Shown here piece after piece: positions 18,635 to 26,934 of a stretch of 35,250 nucleotides of DNA (its first letter is position 1; each line of letters starts with the position of its first letter). A program made the position numbers and the translations under genes. A model generated the notes under the pieces. The model saw nothing but the letters and a program-made list of their open reading frames with translations. It did no database searches and had not been told where the DNA came from. Origin of the DNA: Gallionellales bacterium GWA2_60_18 (GTDB lineage Bacteria > Pseudomonadota > Gammaproteobacteria > Burkholderiales > Gallionellaceae); contig MGWS01000034.1 in the NCBI GenBank assembly GCA_001801105.1, positions 10,934 to 46,183 on the forward strand, given 5' to 3'.

Positions 18635-19948
18635 ATGAAACCAATCAACGTAGGCCTTCTCGGTATCGGCACCGTCGGTGGCGGCACCTTTACCGTCCTG
18701 CAACGCAATGCGGAAGAGATCACCCGCCGTGCCGGTCGTCCGATCCGCATCACCGTGGTGGCGGACAAGAATGTGGAGCTCGCAAGGAAAGTCACCGGCG
18801 GCGCCTGCCGGGTGACCGATGATGCATTTGCCGTGGTAGCCGACCCCGAAGTGGATATCGTCATCGAGCTGATCGGCGGCTACGGCGTGGCGAAAGACTT
18901 GGTGCTGAAAGCCATCGCCAACGGCAAGCATGTGGTCACCGCGAACAAGGCATTGCTCGCCACGCACGGCAACGAGATATTCAAGGCGGCGCAGGACAAG
19001 GGCGTGATGGTCGCGTTCGAGGCGGCGGTGGCGGGCGGCATCCCCATCATCAAGGCGGTGCGCGAGGGCCTGACCGCGAACCGCATCGAGTGGATCGCCG
19101 GGATAATAAATGGCACAACCAACTTCATCCTGTCTGAGATGCGTGACAAGGGCTTGAGTTTCGACACCGTGCTGAAAGAGGCGCAGCGCCTGGGCTACGC
19201 CGAAGCCGACCCGACCTTCGATATCGAAGGCGTGGACGCGGCGCACAAGATCACCATCCTGGCTTCGCTGGCGTTCGGTATTCCGATGCAGTTCGACAAG
19301 GCCTACATCGAAGGCATCTCCAAACTGGATGCGGTGGACATCAAGTACGCCGAACAGCTCGGCTACCGCATCAAGCTGCTGGGCATCACCAAGCGCACGC
19401 CGGAAGGCGTGGAACTGCGCGTACATCCCACGCTGATCCCGGCCAAGCGCCTGATCGCCAACGTCGAGGGCGCGATGAACGCGGTGCTGGTGCAGGGCGA
19501 TGCCGTCGGCGCGACGCTGTATTACGGCAAGGGCGCGGGCGCGGAGCCCACCGCCAGTGCGGTGATCGCCGACCTGGTGGACGTGACGCGCATGCATACC
19601 GCCGACCCGGAGCACCGCGTGCCGCATCTGGCGTTCCAGCCGGACGCGATGGCCGACCTGAAGATATTGCCGATGGACGAGGTGGTCACCAGCTACTACC
19701 TGCGCCTGCGCGTGCAGGACAAGCCCGGCGTGCTGGCCGATATCACCCGCATCCTCGCGGACGAACAAATCTCCATCGACGCCGTGATCCAGAAAGAACC
19801 CGGCGAAGGCGAAGACCAGACCGACCTGATCATGCTCACCCACCAGACGCGCGAGAAACGCATCAACGCGGCCATCGTGAAGATCGAGGCGCTGGGCGTG
19901 GTGGCGGGCAAGGTGACCAGGTTGCGGATGGAAGAGCTGGGAAAATAA
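18635..19948 (+). CDS. hom: Homoserine dehydrogenase
   Basis: A 437-residue monofunctional enzyme that reduces aspartate semialdehyde to homoserine, the branch point to threonine and methionine. The N-terminal NAD(P)-binding fold is GLLGIGTVGGG at 8-18. The catalytic domain carries GTTNFILSEM and EADPTFDIEGVDAAHKITILASLAFG, including the family Asp and Lys. A C-terminal ACT domain (about 355-425, LRVQDKPGVLADITRILADEQISIDAVIQ) suggests allosteric control by threonine, as in related enzymes. The ribosome binding site AGGAG lies in the upstream repeat. thrC follows after a second repeat. Confidence 0.97.
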   Translation: MKPINVGLLGIGTVGGGTFTVLQRNAEEITRRAGRPIRITVVADKNVELARKVTGGACRVTDDAFAVVADPEVDIVIELIGGYGVAKDLVLKAIANGKHVVTANKALLATHGNEIFKAAQDKGVMVAFEAAVAGGIPIIKAVREGLTANRIEWIAGIINGTTNFILSEMRDKGLSFDTVLKEAQRLGYAEADPTFDIEGVDAAHKITILASLAFGIPMQFDKAYIEGISKLDAVDIKYAEQLGYRIKLLGITKRTPEGVELRVHPTLIPAKRLIANVEGAMNAVLVQGDAVGATLYYGKGAGAEPTASAVIADLVDVTRMHTADPEHRVPHLAFQPDAMADLKILPMDEVVTSYYLRLRVQDKPGVLADITRILADEQISIDAVIQKEPGEGEDQTDLIMLTHQTREKRINAAIVKIEALGVVAGKVTRLRMEELGK

Positions 19949-19953
19949 ACAAA

Positions 19954-20045
19954 CTCCCCTCGCCCGCTGGCGGGAGAGGGGCTGGGGGAGAGGGTTGCAA
20001 AATATCAGCCCTCTCCCTAACCCTCTCCCGTAAACGGGAGAGGGG
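19954..20045. repeat. CCCTCTCCC-type inverted repeat, copy 2, between hom and thrC
   Basis: Two hairpin units lie around a 14-base spacer (TTGCAAAATATCAG). The left unit is CTCCCCTCGCCCG-CTGG-CGGGAGAGGGG plus CTGGGGGAGAGGG. The right unit is CCCTCTCCCTAACCCTCTCC then CG-TAAA-CGGGAGAGGGG. These are the units of 13778-13868 in the opposite order. It fills most of the 119-base hom-thrC gap, starting 6 bases after the hom stop. Confidence 0.88.
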
Positions 20046-20067
20046 ACTAGAGCGAAGCGAGTAACGA

Positions 20068-21501
20068 ATGAAATACATCTCCACCCGTGGCAATGCGCCC
20101 GCCAAAACCTTCACCGAAATCCTGCTGGGCGGCCTGGCGCCGGACGGCGGCCTCTATCTGCCAGAGCAATATCCGCAAGTGACGCGCGCCGAGCTGGATG
20201 TGTGGCGCAAGCTGTCTTATGCCGATCTTGCCTTTGCGGTGCTGTCGAAATTCATCACTGACATTCCGGCGGCTGATCTCAAAGCCATCATCGACAAGAC
20301 CTATACCGCGCAGGTTTACAGCAACGGTCGCGCCGACAGCGATGCGACGCAGATCACGCCGTTACGCAAGCTGGCCGACGGCGTGCATATCCTTGAACTC
20401 TCCAACGGGCCGACGCTGGCGTTCAAGGACATGGCGATGCAGTTGCTCGGCAACCTGTTCGAGTACGCGCTGGACAAGCAGCATGAGGAGCTGAACATCC
20501 TCGGTGCGACCTCCGGCGACACCGGCTCCGCCGCCGAATACGCGATGCGCGGCAAGAAGGGCATCCGCGTGTTCATGCTGTCGCCGAACGGCAAGATGAG
20601 CGCGTTCCAGCGCGCGCAGATGTATTCGCTGCAAGACCCCAATATCTTCAATATCGCCATCAACGGCATGTTCGACGATGCGCAGGACATGGTGAAGGCG
20701 GTGTCCAACGACCACACCTTCAAGGCCAAATACAAGATCGGCACGGTCAACTCGATCAACTGGGCGCGCGTGTCGGCGCAAGTCGTGTACTACTTCAAGG
20801 GCTACTTCGCCGCGACGACATCCAACGATGAGCAGGTCGCGTTTGCGGTGCCATCCGGCAACTTCGGCAACATCTGCGCGGGGCACATCGCGCGCATGAT
20901 GGGCCTACCCATCGGCCAGTTGATCCTCGCTACCAACGAGAACGATGTGCTGGACGAATTCTTCCGCACCGGCGTCTATCGTCCGCGCGACACCAAGCAT
21001 ACTTACGAGACCAGCAGCCCGTCGATGGACATCTCCAAGGCGTCCAACTTCGAGCGCTTCATGTTCGACCTGGTCGGGCGCGACGGCGCCAAGGTGCGCG
21101 AGTTCTGGGGCAAGGTAGACAAGGGCGGTTCGTTCGACATCAAGGGCACAGCGTGGTGGGATGTGCTACCGCAGTTCCATTTCGCTTCCGGCAAGAGCAC
21201 GCATGAGGACAGGCTCAAGACCATTCGCGAGGTGTGGGAAGGATATGGCGTAATGATCGACACCCACACCGCCGACGGCCTAAAAGTCGGGCTGGAGCAA
21301 CGCCGCCCCAGCCTGCCGCTGGTCTGCCTAGAGACCGCGCTGCCGGCCAAGTTTGCCGAGACCATACGGGAATCATTGGGTTGCGAACCGGAACGACCTG
21401 CGGCACTGGAAGGTATCGAAAACCTGCCGCAACGCTGCGAAGTGATGGAAGCGGATGTGGCGAAACTCAAGGGTTACATCGCGGCGAACGTGCCGCTATA
21501 G
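20068..21501 (+). CDS. thrC: Threonine synthase
   Basis: A 477-residue PLP enzyme of the long, yeast/E. coli-like threonine synthase class that converts O-phosphohomoserine to threonine. The start MKYISTRGNAPAKTF and GGLAPDGGLYLPE are the family's N-terminal signature. The PLP-binding Lys120 sits in NGPTLAFKDMAMQ, and the phosphate-binding and active-site loops GATSGDTGSAAEYA and VPSGNFGNICAGH are intact. It completes the threonine branch begun by hom. The stop at 21501 is 43 bases from the converging PilZ gene, with only a weak hairpin (AGGCC/GGCCT) and no T-run between. Confidence 0.97.
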   Translation: MKYISTRGNAPAKTFTEILLGGLAPDGGLYLPEQYPQVTRAELDVWRKLSYADLAFAVLSKFITDIPAADLKAIIDKTYTAQVYSNGRADSDATQITPLRKLADGVHILELSNGPTLAFKDMAMQLLGNLFEYALDKQHEELNILGATSGDTGSAAEYAMRGKKGIRVFMLSPNGKMSAFQRAQMYSLQDPNIFNIAINGMFDDAQDMVKAVSNDHTFKAKYKIGTVNSINWARVSAQVVYYFKGYFAATTSNDEQVAFAVPSGNFGNICAGHIARMMGLPIGQLILATNENDVLDEFFRTGVYRPRDTKHTYETSSPSMDISKASNFERFMFDLVGRDGAKVREFWGKVDKGGSFDIKGTAWWDVLPQFHFASGKSTHEDRLKTIREVWEGYGVMIDTHTADGLKVGLEQRRPSLPLVCLETALPAKFAETIRESLGCEPERPAALEGIENLPQRCEVMEADVAKLKGYIAANVPL

Positions 21502-21544
21502 CCGCAAGGCCGTGTCCGGCCTGGCTGGCGCTGCGGCGGGGCGG

Positions 21545-21964
21545 TTATTGCCCGAGGGCGTGGTAATGCTTGTTGAGCCGGTTCATCAGGAAGCCGATGT
21601 CGTGGTTCGACTTGAATTCCCGGAACTCGACCGAGGTGCGGAACGCGTTCTCGTTGCAGTCATAGACCGTGTAGATCTGGCTTCCCTTGATATACACCAG
21701 ATGCGATTCGCGTTCCGTGTGCAGGGCGGGAATGTGAATGACCAAGTCGAAGGATGCGATGTCCCGGAGATTGACCGGCAACAGTATCGAGGCGCCGTTG
21801 ACGGAAATGTCCTTCATCTGCCCGTGATACTCGGTGTGCTCGTCGATGATCGCCACGACTTTCCATCTTACGCCAAAGTGGGGTTCGCTCCGATGGCCGG
21901 TTGCTTCCGGCGTGCCGGGAAAGGCGGATTCCGAAGAACTGTAATACAGGGTGCTGGTGAGCAT
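21545..21964 (-). CDS. PilZ domain protein (putative cyclic-di-GMP receptor)
   Basis: A 139-residue single-domain protein. The PilZ c-di-GMP motif is present in looser form: an arginine region near RSEPHFGVRWKV, then DISVNGASI (D/N-x-S-x-x-G) about 20 residues later, followed by a six-stranded barrel-like segment (FDLVIHIPAL, SHLVYIKG, FRTSVEFREF). A C-terminal helix (LMNRLNKHYHALG) ends the protein. Such stand-alone PilZ proteins bind c-di-GMP and act on motility or surface machinery. The first RxxxR arginine spacing is not canonical, so ligand binding is probable but not certain. A strong GGAGG ribosome binding site precedes the ATG at 21964. Confidence 0.85.
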   Translation of the reverse strand: MLTSTLYYSSSESAFPGTPEATGHRSEPHFGVRWKVVAIIDEHTEYHGQMKDISVNGASILLPVNLRDIASFDLVIHIPALHTERESHLVYIKGSQIYTVYDCNENAFRTSVEFREFKSNHDIGFLMNRLNKHYHALGQ

Positions 21965-22100
21965 GATTCCATCCTCCGTAATAACCTAGTAGCAAAGTCA
22001 AAAAGCCATATTGCTGAGATGGAATATGCGCCTGCTCGCAGGAAAAGACAATAGACCGAAATACCTAGATAATCCCGATAGTTAATTGATTTTTGTCAGT

Positions 22101-22135
22101 TGCAGGGCGGGCACAAAAAACGTGCCCACCCTACG
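22101..22135. repeat. GGGTGGGCAC-type inverted repeat, single unit
   Basis: GGGCGGGCAC-AAAAAA-CGTGCCCACCC, followed by TAC, is a hairpin of the same family as 11235-11312. It ends about 20 bases before the methyltransferase start codon. The rest of the PilZ/methyltransferase gap (21965-22100) shows no recognisable element. Confidence 0.78.
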
Positions 22136-22154
22136 AGAAATGTTGGAGAGTGAC

Positions 22155-22784
22155 ATGAGCATCTGGGACGAACGTTACGCGGGAGAGGATTATCACTTCG
22201 GCATCGAACCGAACGCCTTTCTGGTATCGCAGCGCGAGCTGCTGAAGCCGGGCATGAGTTGCCTCGCGGTGGCGGACGGCGAAGGGCGCAACGGCGTATG
22301 GCTGGCGCAGCAGGGGCTGGATGTGCTGTCGGTGGATGCATCGCCGGTCGCACTGGAAAAGGCGCGCAAACTCGCGGCACAACGCGGGGTGCAGATGCGC
22401 TTCGAGCTGGCCGACCTGACGCAATGGGAGTGGGGCGAGCACCGCTTCGATGCGGTCGTCGCCATCTTCATCCAGTTCGCCCCGCCGGGGATGCGCGAGC
22501 AGATGTTCGCGCATATCAGGCGCTGCCTGAAACCGGGCGGCCTGCTGCTGTTGCAGGGCTACACGCCGCGCCAGCTCGAATACGGAACCGGCGGCCCGTC
22601 GCAGGCGGAAAATCTCTATACGGAAGCGATGCTGCGGGCCGCCTTCGCCGATATGGAATTGCTGCATCTGCGCGAGCACGATGACAACATCTGCGAAGGG
22701 GAAGGGCACCACGGCATGTCGGCGCTGGTCGACATGGTGTGCCGGAAGAAGAGCGAGCAGGAGTGCAGTTCTGCTGCGCGATAG
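22155..22784 (+). CDS. Class I SAM-dependent methyltransferase
   Basis: A 209-residue Rossmann-fold methyltransferase starting MSIWDERYAGEDYHFG. Motif I is VADGEGRNGVWLA (about 41-53), the acidic motif II end is VDASPVALEKAR, then DLTQWEW, and motif IV is DAVVAIFIQFAPPGMR with the later LKPGGLLLLQGYTP. The closest families are small TehB/UbiE-like methyltransferases of unknown substrate. The start at 22155 has GGAGAG six bases upstream, which is preferred over an open but unconserved extension through the repeat. It is a single-gene unit between PilZ and the TPS locus. Confidence 0.88.
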   Translation: MSIWDERYAGEDYHFGIEPNAFLVSQRELLKPGMSCLAVADGEGRNGVWLAQQGLDVLSVDASPVALEKARKLAAQRGVQMRFELADLTQWEWGEHRFDAVVAIFIQFAPPGMREQMFAHIRRCLKPGGLLLLQGYTPRQLEYGTGGPSQAENLYTEAMLRAAFADMELLHLREHDDNICEGEGHHGMSALVDMVCRKKSEQECSSAAR

Positions 22785-22823
22785 CGGGTCTGTTAACACG
22801 GCACATAATGTTCCATCCTGCGC

Positions 22824-22829
22824 TACAAT
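22824..22829 (+). promoter_or_regulatory. Possible -10 element for the TPS-FecR operon
   Basis: TACAAT, a good match to the sigma-70 -10 box, lies 33 bases before the tpsA-like start codon in the 78-base gap. The -35 region at the right distance (GGCACA or GCACAT) is poor, so this is a weak, by-eye call. Confidence 0.3.
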
Positions 22830-22862
22830 CGCGCGAAATCCAGCTTCGAACATGATGCATCC

Positions 22863-25800
22863 ATGAAAAAGCTACATCGCAAACCGCCACAATTCCGCCT
22901 GCGCCCGATTTGCGCGGCGGTGCTGCTGGCAAGCGCGATGCAGGCGGCGCAGGCGAACCCCACCGGCGGCGAAGTGGTCAACGGGGAAGCCAGTATCTCC
23001 AGCAGCGGCAACACCCTCACCGTCACCAACACCCCCGGCACCATCATCCATTGGCAGGACTTCTCCATCGGCAGCGGAGAGATCACGCGCTTCGTGCAGC
23101 AAAGCGCGACTTCCACCGTCCTGAACCGCGTCGTCGGTGGCGACCCCAGCAACATCCTCGGCAGCCTGCAATCCAACGGGCGCGTGTTTCTGGTCAATCC
23201 CAACGGCATCATCTTCGGCATGGGCGCGACCATCGACGTGGCCGGGCTGGTGGCTACCACGCTCAACCTTAGCGATGAAGACTTCCTCGCCGGACGCCAC
23301 CGCTATACCGAAGTGCCCGGCGCGCAAAAAATCAGCAACGCCGGCAGCCTTACCGCCCAAAGCGGCGGGCAGATATACCTGATCGCACCCGATGTCGAGA
23401 ACACCGGCGTCATCACCGCGCCGAACGGCGAGATACTGCTGGCCGCCGGACACAGCGTCGAGCTGGTCGATAGCAGCGAACCCAGCCTCAGGGTCAACAT
23501 CACCGCACCGGCGGGAGACGCCACCAACGTCGGGCAACTGGTCGCCAGCTCCGGCAGCCTCGGACTGTTCGGCACCATCGTCAGGAATACCGGCACGGTC
23601 AGCGCCGACAGCGCCACCATGCAGGGCGGCAAGATCGTGTTCAAGGCCAGCCTGCGCGCCGAGATATCCGGCACGGTCAGCGCCGATGGCGTGACCGGCG
23701 GCAGCATCGAAGTCCTCGGCGAACAGGTCGGCATCATGGACGGCACAACCGTCAGCGCCGATGGCGCACAGGGCGGCGGCACCATCCTCGTCGGCGGCGA
23801 CTATCAGGGCAAGAATCCCGATGTGCAGAATGCGACCGTCACCTACGTCGCATCTACCGCGACCATCAGCGCGGACGCCACGGACAACGGCAACGGCGGC
23901 AAGGTGATCGTGTGGGCGGACGACACCACGCGGGCCTACGGCAATATCTCTGCGAGAGGCGGGGCGAATGGCGGCGATGGCGGCTTCGTCGAGACCTCGG
24001 GCAAGATCTACCTCGATGTGGGGACGATCCAGGTTGATCGTTCTGCTCCGATGGGACAGGCGGGTACCTGGTTGCTGGATCCGACCAATGTGACGATCGA
24101 CCTGGCGCCGACTGCGGAAAGCCTGGCGGGCGGAGCTTTCAACTCTTACAGTCCGGGGCTCGTTTTCGAGGGCGCGACTGCCAACCCCACCATCCTCTGG
24201 TCGACGATCACATCGAACCTTTCGAGCGGTCCGGTGATGATCACCACTACCTCGGGTACCAGTGGTGTGGGCAACATCTTCTTTGCCGGCGGCAAGACTT
24301 ACAGCTACACCAGCACCAACGACCTATGGCTGGTGGGGCAGCAGAACATCAGCGGTAACGGTATAGCGTTGTCCAATTCCGGCACCGGCGATTTGCGTTT
24401 CATCGCCGGCTGGGATGGCTCCTTTCCCGGCAGCCGCTTCGATTACACCGGCTATAACGTCACATCAGGCACCGGAACTGTCAGTTTTATCGGTTCTTCG
24501 GTGAATACGGCCGGTGATATCTTCATCAAGGCCGGGTCGGACGTCACCGTCAAAGTGGCTTACCCGACCGGCAATGTCAATGCTTCCATGACATCGGGCG
24601 GCAATCTGAGTGTGGATACCTGGGGTGATTTCATCGTCGCCAATGAACCGGGCACTCCCAGCGATGGCGATGCGTCTGTCACTTCCAGCGGAAATCAGAC
24701 CATCAACCTTTACGGCGCCAACAGCGACCTGATCGTGTCGGCATCGTCCGGCCTCTATGGAGGCACGGCGAAGCTCTATGCGACCGGCACACAGACGATC
24801 GACTTCAAAGTTGCGGGAACGCATGCCATTACCTTGACCGGCGGATCCGGGGCCAATACTGCTGCTGGCGCAAGCGCGTCCATCGAGTCGGGCGGTGCGC
24901 AGCAGATACTCAATTCCGGCGCCGGCACGCTTGCCATCTCGCTGACGGGCGGCGATGTCACCGACAATACTCTGAGCAGCACCAAGGATAGCGTGACGAT
25001 CTGCACATCATGTGCGACGCATAACTCGGCCTCCATCAGGAGTACCGGCGCGCAGACCATCAATGCATCGACGATCACGCTTCAGGGCGGCAGCGGCGGC
25101 AACGGCAACCAGGCTAACATCGAGAGCAAGAGCACCCAGAACATTACGACCACGGGCGCGATCAGCATTACCGGCGGAAGTTCGGGGGGGCTTTATGTTT
25201 CGGCCCAGAACGAATCCGTCAGCAACGACGCCGGCATCCAGTCCGACGGGGCGCAAACCATCAATGCCAGTTCAATCGCCCTGGTCGGCGGCGGGGACGC
25301 AAGCACGATCGGCGGCGCCTTCCTGACTGGCAAGACGACCCAGACGATCACAACCAGCGGCAATCTTTCCATGACCGGCGGCGCCGGCAATACCGCCGGA
25401 CAGTATGGCCTGGGCGCGGCGGCAGTGATCGGCGAAGAGCTTGATGCGGACATCACGCTCAACATCGGCGGCAGTCTGACCATGACGGGCGGCAGCGGCA
25501 CGGCCAGCGGTGCATTGATCGGCTCCGCGCAGGGGACGCCGGACATCGACATCACGGCTGCCAGCATATCCATGACTGCCGGTGCGGGCAGCAAATCCAG
25601 AATCGGCGTTCTCACGGGGGGGCCGGCCGGGGCATTGACCATGACGGCTTCCGGCGGCATCAGCCAGGATGCGACCAGTTATATCAATACGGCCACTCTC
25701 TCTGCATCTTCCACCGGAGCAGCAATCAATTTGGCCGGGGCGAACCTGGTCAACACGGTCAACAGTCTGTCCGCCTATAGCAACGTCAGCTACACCAGCG

Positions 25801-26927
25801 CCCAGACGACGCATATCGGTTCTGCCTCATCGAGCATGGGCGGCACAGTGACGTTGATGACGACCGGTGCAGGCCATAATCTCTACCTCGGCACCGCTTC
25901 GGGCGCTGTTGTCAACGCCACCTCTGCCGGAGGGATTTATGACGACAATGGCAGCGGTGTCACCAATGTCACTGCAACTACATCTTCGACACTGATCAGC
26001 ACGGGTGCCACGCTGGGCGATCTGGGTATCAGCGCGGACGTGAATACGCCCAATATTACCGCTACCGTCTCCGGCAGTTATGGCGGCATTCGTATCGGTA
26101 GCACGGGTGCATCGGCTCCCACCACCATTGCGCTCACGGATTCCGCCACAACCACCCCGCAGGGCGTGAGTTTTTATCATTACGGGGCAAATGCGCTTAC
26201 GCTCGATGGGACGAAGAGTTTTCTTGCCGGTAGCGGTGGTATTGCTATCGACAGTGCCGGTGATTTGACCTATTCAGGAGCAACTCTCACCAGCACCGGT
26301 ACCGTCAAGCTCACTTCTGCCGGTACACAGAACATCAATGCCAACCTTACCGTCGGCGGCAGTCTGGAGATGAAGGGGACAGCGATCACGTTCACCAATG
26401 CCGATGTCTCGGCGACGGGTGCGGCGAAGGCTACCGTTCTCAACGATATGCGAATCAACGACGGTTCATCGCTGACCGGTAGCAGCGTTGCGCTCAAATT
26501 GGAAGGGGCTGCATCGACACTGTATCTGAACGATACGACGGGCTTGTCGGCTTCTACCATATATTCCGCCGGGGGTATCGCTCTGGATTTCCTGGCGCGT
26601 TCCTCGGCCGGGGTGGTGATTGACGGGGTGGAGACATCGACTACCACCGTCGGCGGCAGCGGTTTCTTCCTGAATAATCCGCCTACTACTCCGGCGTTGC
26701 TGGGCTCCGGGCTGACAATCACCTATCGCGTTACGTCCTCGACGGTGAATAGTCTGGTCAACGAGATCATAGTCGCACCTCCATCCACGGATACCACAGT
26801 CGCGCCGGATGATACGGCGGGTACGGACAGCACCGAGGAGGAAGAGGAGGATGCCCCGGTCGTGGAGGGTGCGACCGCGCCGACTTCTGAAGACACCTCC
26901 ACGGCCACGCTGCCGGTTTGCAAATAG
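22863..26927 (+). CDS. TpsA-type filamentous exoprotein with haemagglutinin activity domain
   Basis: A 1354-residue secreted protein. A signal peptide of about 31 residues ends AMQAAQA. The TPS secretion domain (about 32-290) has the marker SNGRVFLVNPNGIIFG with NPNG at 112-115. A long low-complexity Gly/Ser/Thr/Ala beta-helix follows, with degenerate repeats of the type STGAQTINAS-I-L-GG between about 605 and 885. The end is acidic (STEEEEEDAPVVEG) and closes TLPVCK with Cys1353. Apart from the signal peptide Cys, the only other cysteines are Cys714/Cys717 (CTSC). TpsA proteins cross the outer membrane through a TpsB partner, encoded 7 bases downstream. No clear ribosome binding site precedes the ATG. 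Adhesion or matrix roles are inference. Confidence 0.93.
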   Translation: MKKLHRKPPQFRLRPICAAVLLASAMQAAQANPTGGEVVNGEASISSSGNTLTVTNTPGTIIHWQDFSIGSGEITRFVQQSATSTVLNRVVGGDPSNILGSLQSNGRVFLVNPNGIIFGMGATIDVAGLVATTLNLSDEDFLAGRHRYTEVPGAQKISNAGSLTAQSGGQIYLIAPDVENTGVITAPNGEILLAAGHSVELVDSSEPSLRVNITAPAGDATNVGQLVASSGSLGLFGTIVRNTGTVSADSATMQGGKIVFKASLRAEISGTVSADGVTGGSIEVLGEQVGIMDGTTVSADGAQGGGTILVGGDYQGKNPDVQNATVTYVASTATISADATDNGNGGKVIVWADDTTRAYGNISARGGANGGDGGFVETSGKIYLDVGTIQVDRSAPMGQAGTWLLDPTNVTIDLAPTAESLAGGAFNSYSPGLVFEGATANPTILWSTITSNLSSGPVMITTTSGTSGVGNIFFAGGKTYSYTSTNDLWLVGQQNISGNGIALSNSGTGDLRFIAGWDGSFPGSRFDYTGYNVTSGTGTVSFIGSSVNTAGDIFIKAGSDVTVKVAYPTGNVNASMTSGGNLSVDTWGDFIVANEPGTPSDGDASVTSSGNQTINLYGANSDLIVSASSGLYGGTAKLYATGTQTIDFKVAGTHAITLTGGSGANTAAGASASIESGGAQQILNSGAGTLAISLTGGDVTDNTLSSTKDSVTICTSCATHNSASIRSTGAQTINASTITLQGGSGGNGNQANIESKSTQNITTTGAISITGGSSGGLYVSAQNESVSNDAGIQSDGAQTINASSIALVGGGDASTIGGAFLTGKTTQTITTSGNLSMTGGAGNTAGQYGLGAAAVIGEELDADITLNIGGSLTMTGGSGTASGALIGSAQGTPDIDITAASISMTAGAGSKSRIGVLTGGPAGALTMTASGGISQDATSYINTATLSASSTGAAINLAGANLVNTVNSLSAYSNVSYTSAQTTHIGSASSSMGGTVTLMTTGAGHNLYLGTASGAVVNATSAGGIYDDNGSGVTNVTATTSSTLISTGATLGDLGISADVNTPNITATVSGSYGGIRIGSTGASAPTTIALTDSATTTPQGVSFYHYGANALTLDGTKSFLAGSGGIAIDSAGDLTYSGATLTSTGTVKLTSAGTQNINANLTVGGSLEMKGTAITFTNADVSATGAAKATVLNDMRINDGSSLTGSSVALKLEGAASTLYLNDTTGLSASTIYSAGGIALDFLARSSAGVVIDGVETSTTTVGGSGFFLNNPPTTPALLGSGLTITYRVTSSTVNSLVNEIIVAPPSTDTTVAPDDTAGTDSTEEEEEDAPVVEGATAPTSEDTSTATLPVCK

Positions 26928-26934
26928 GACCGAC

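Noticed and set aside
23000..26000. CRISPR-like periodicity in the Gly/Ser-rich coding region
   Set aside because: Repeats are degenerate at protein level within one open frame, with no identical spacers or direct repeats of fixed length.
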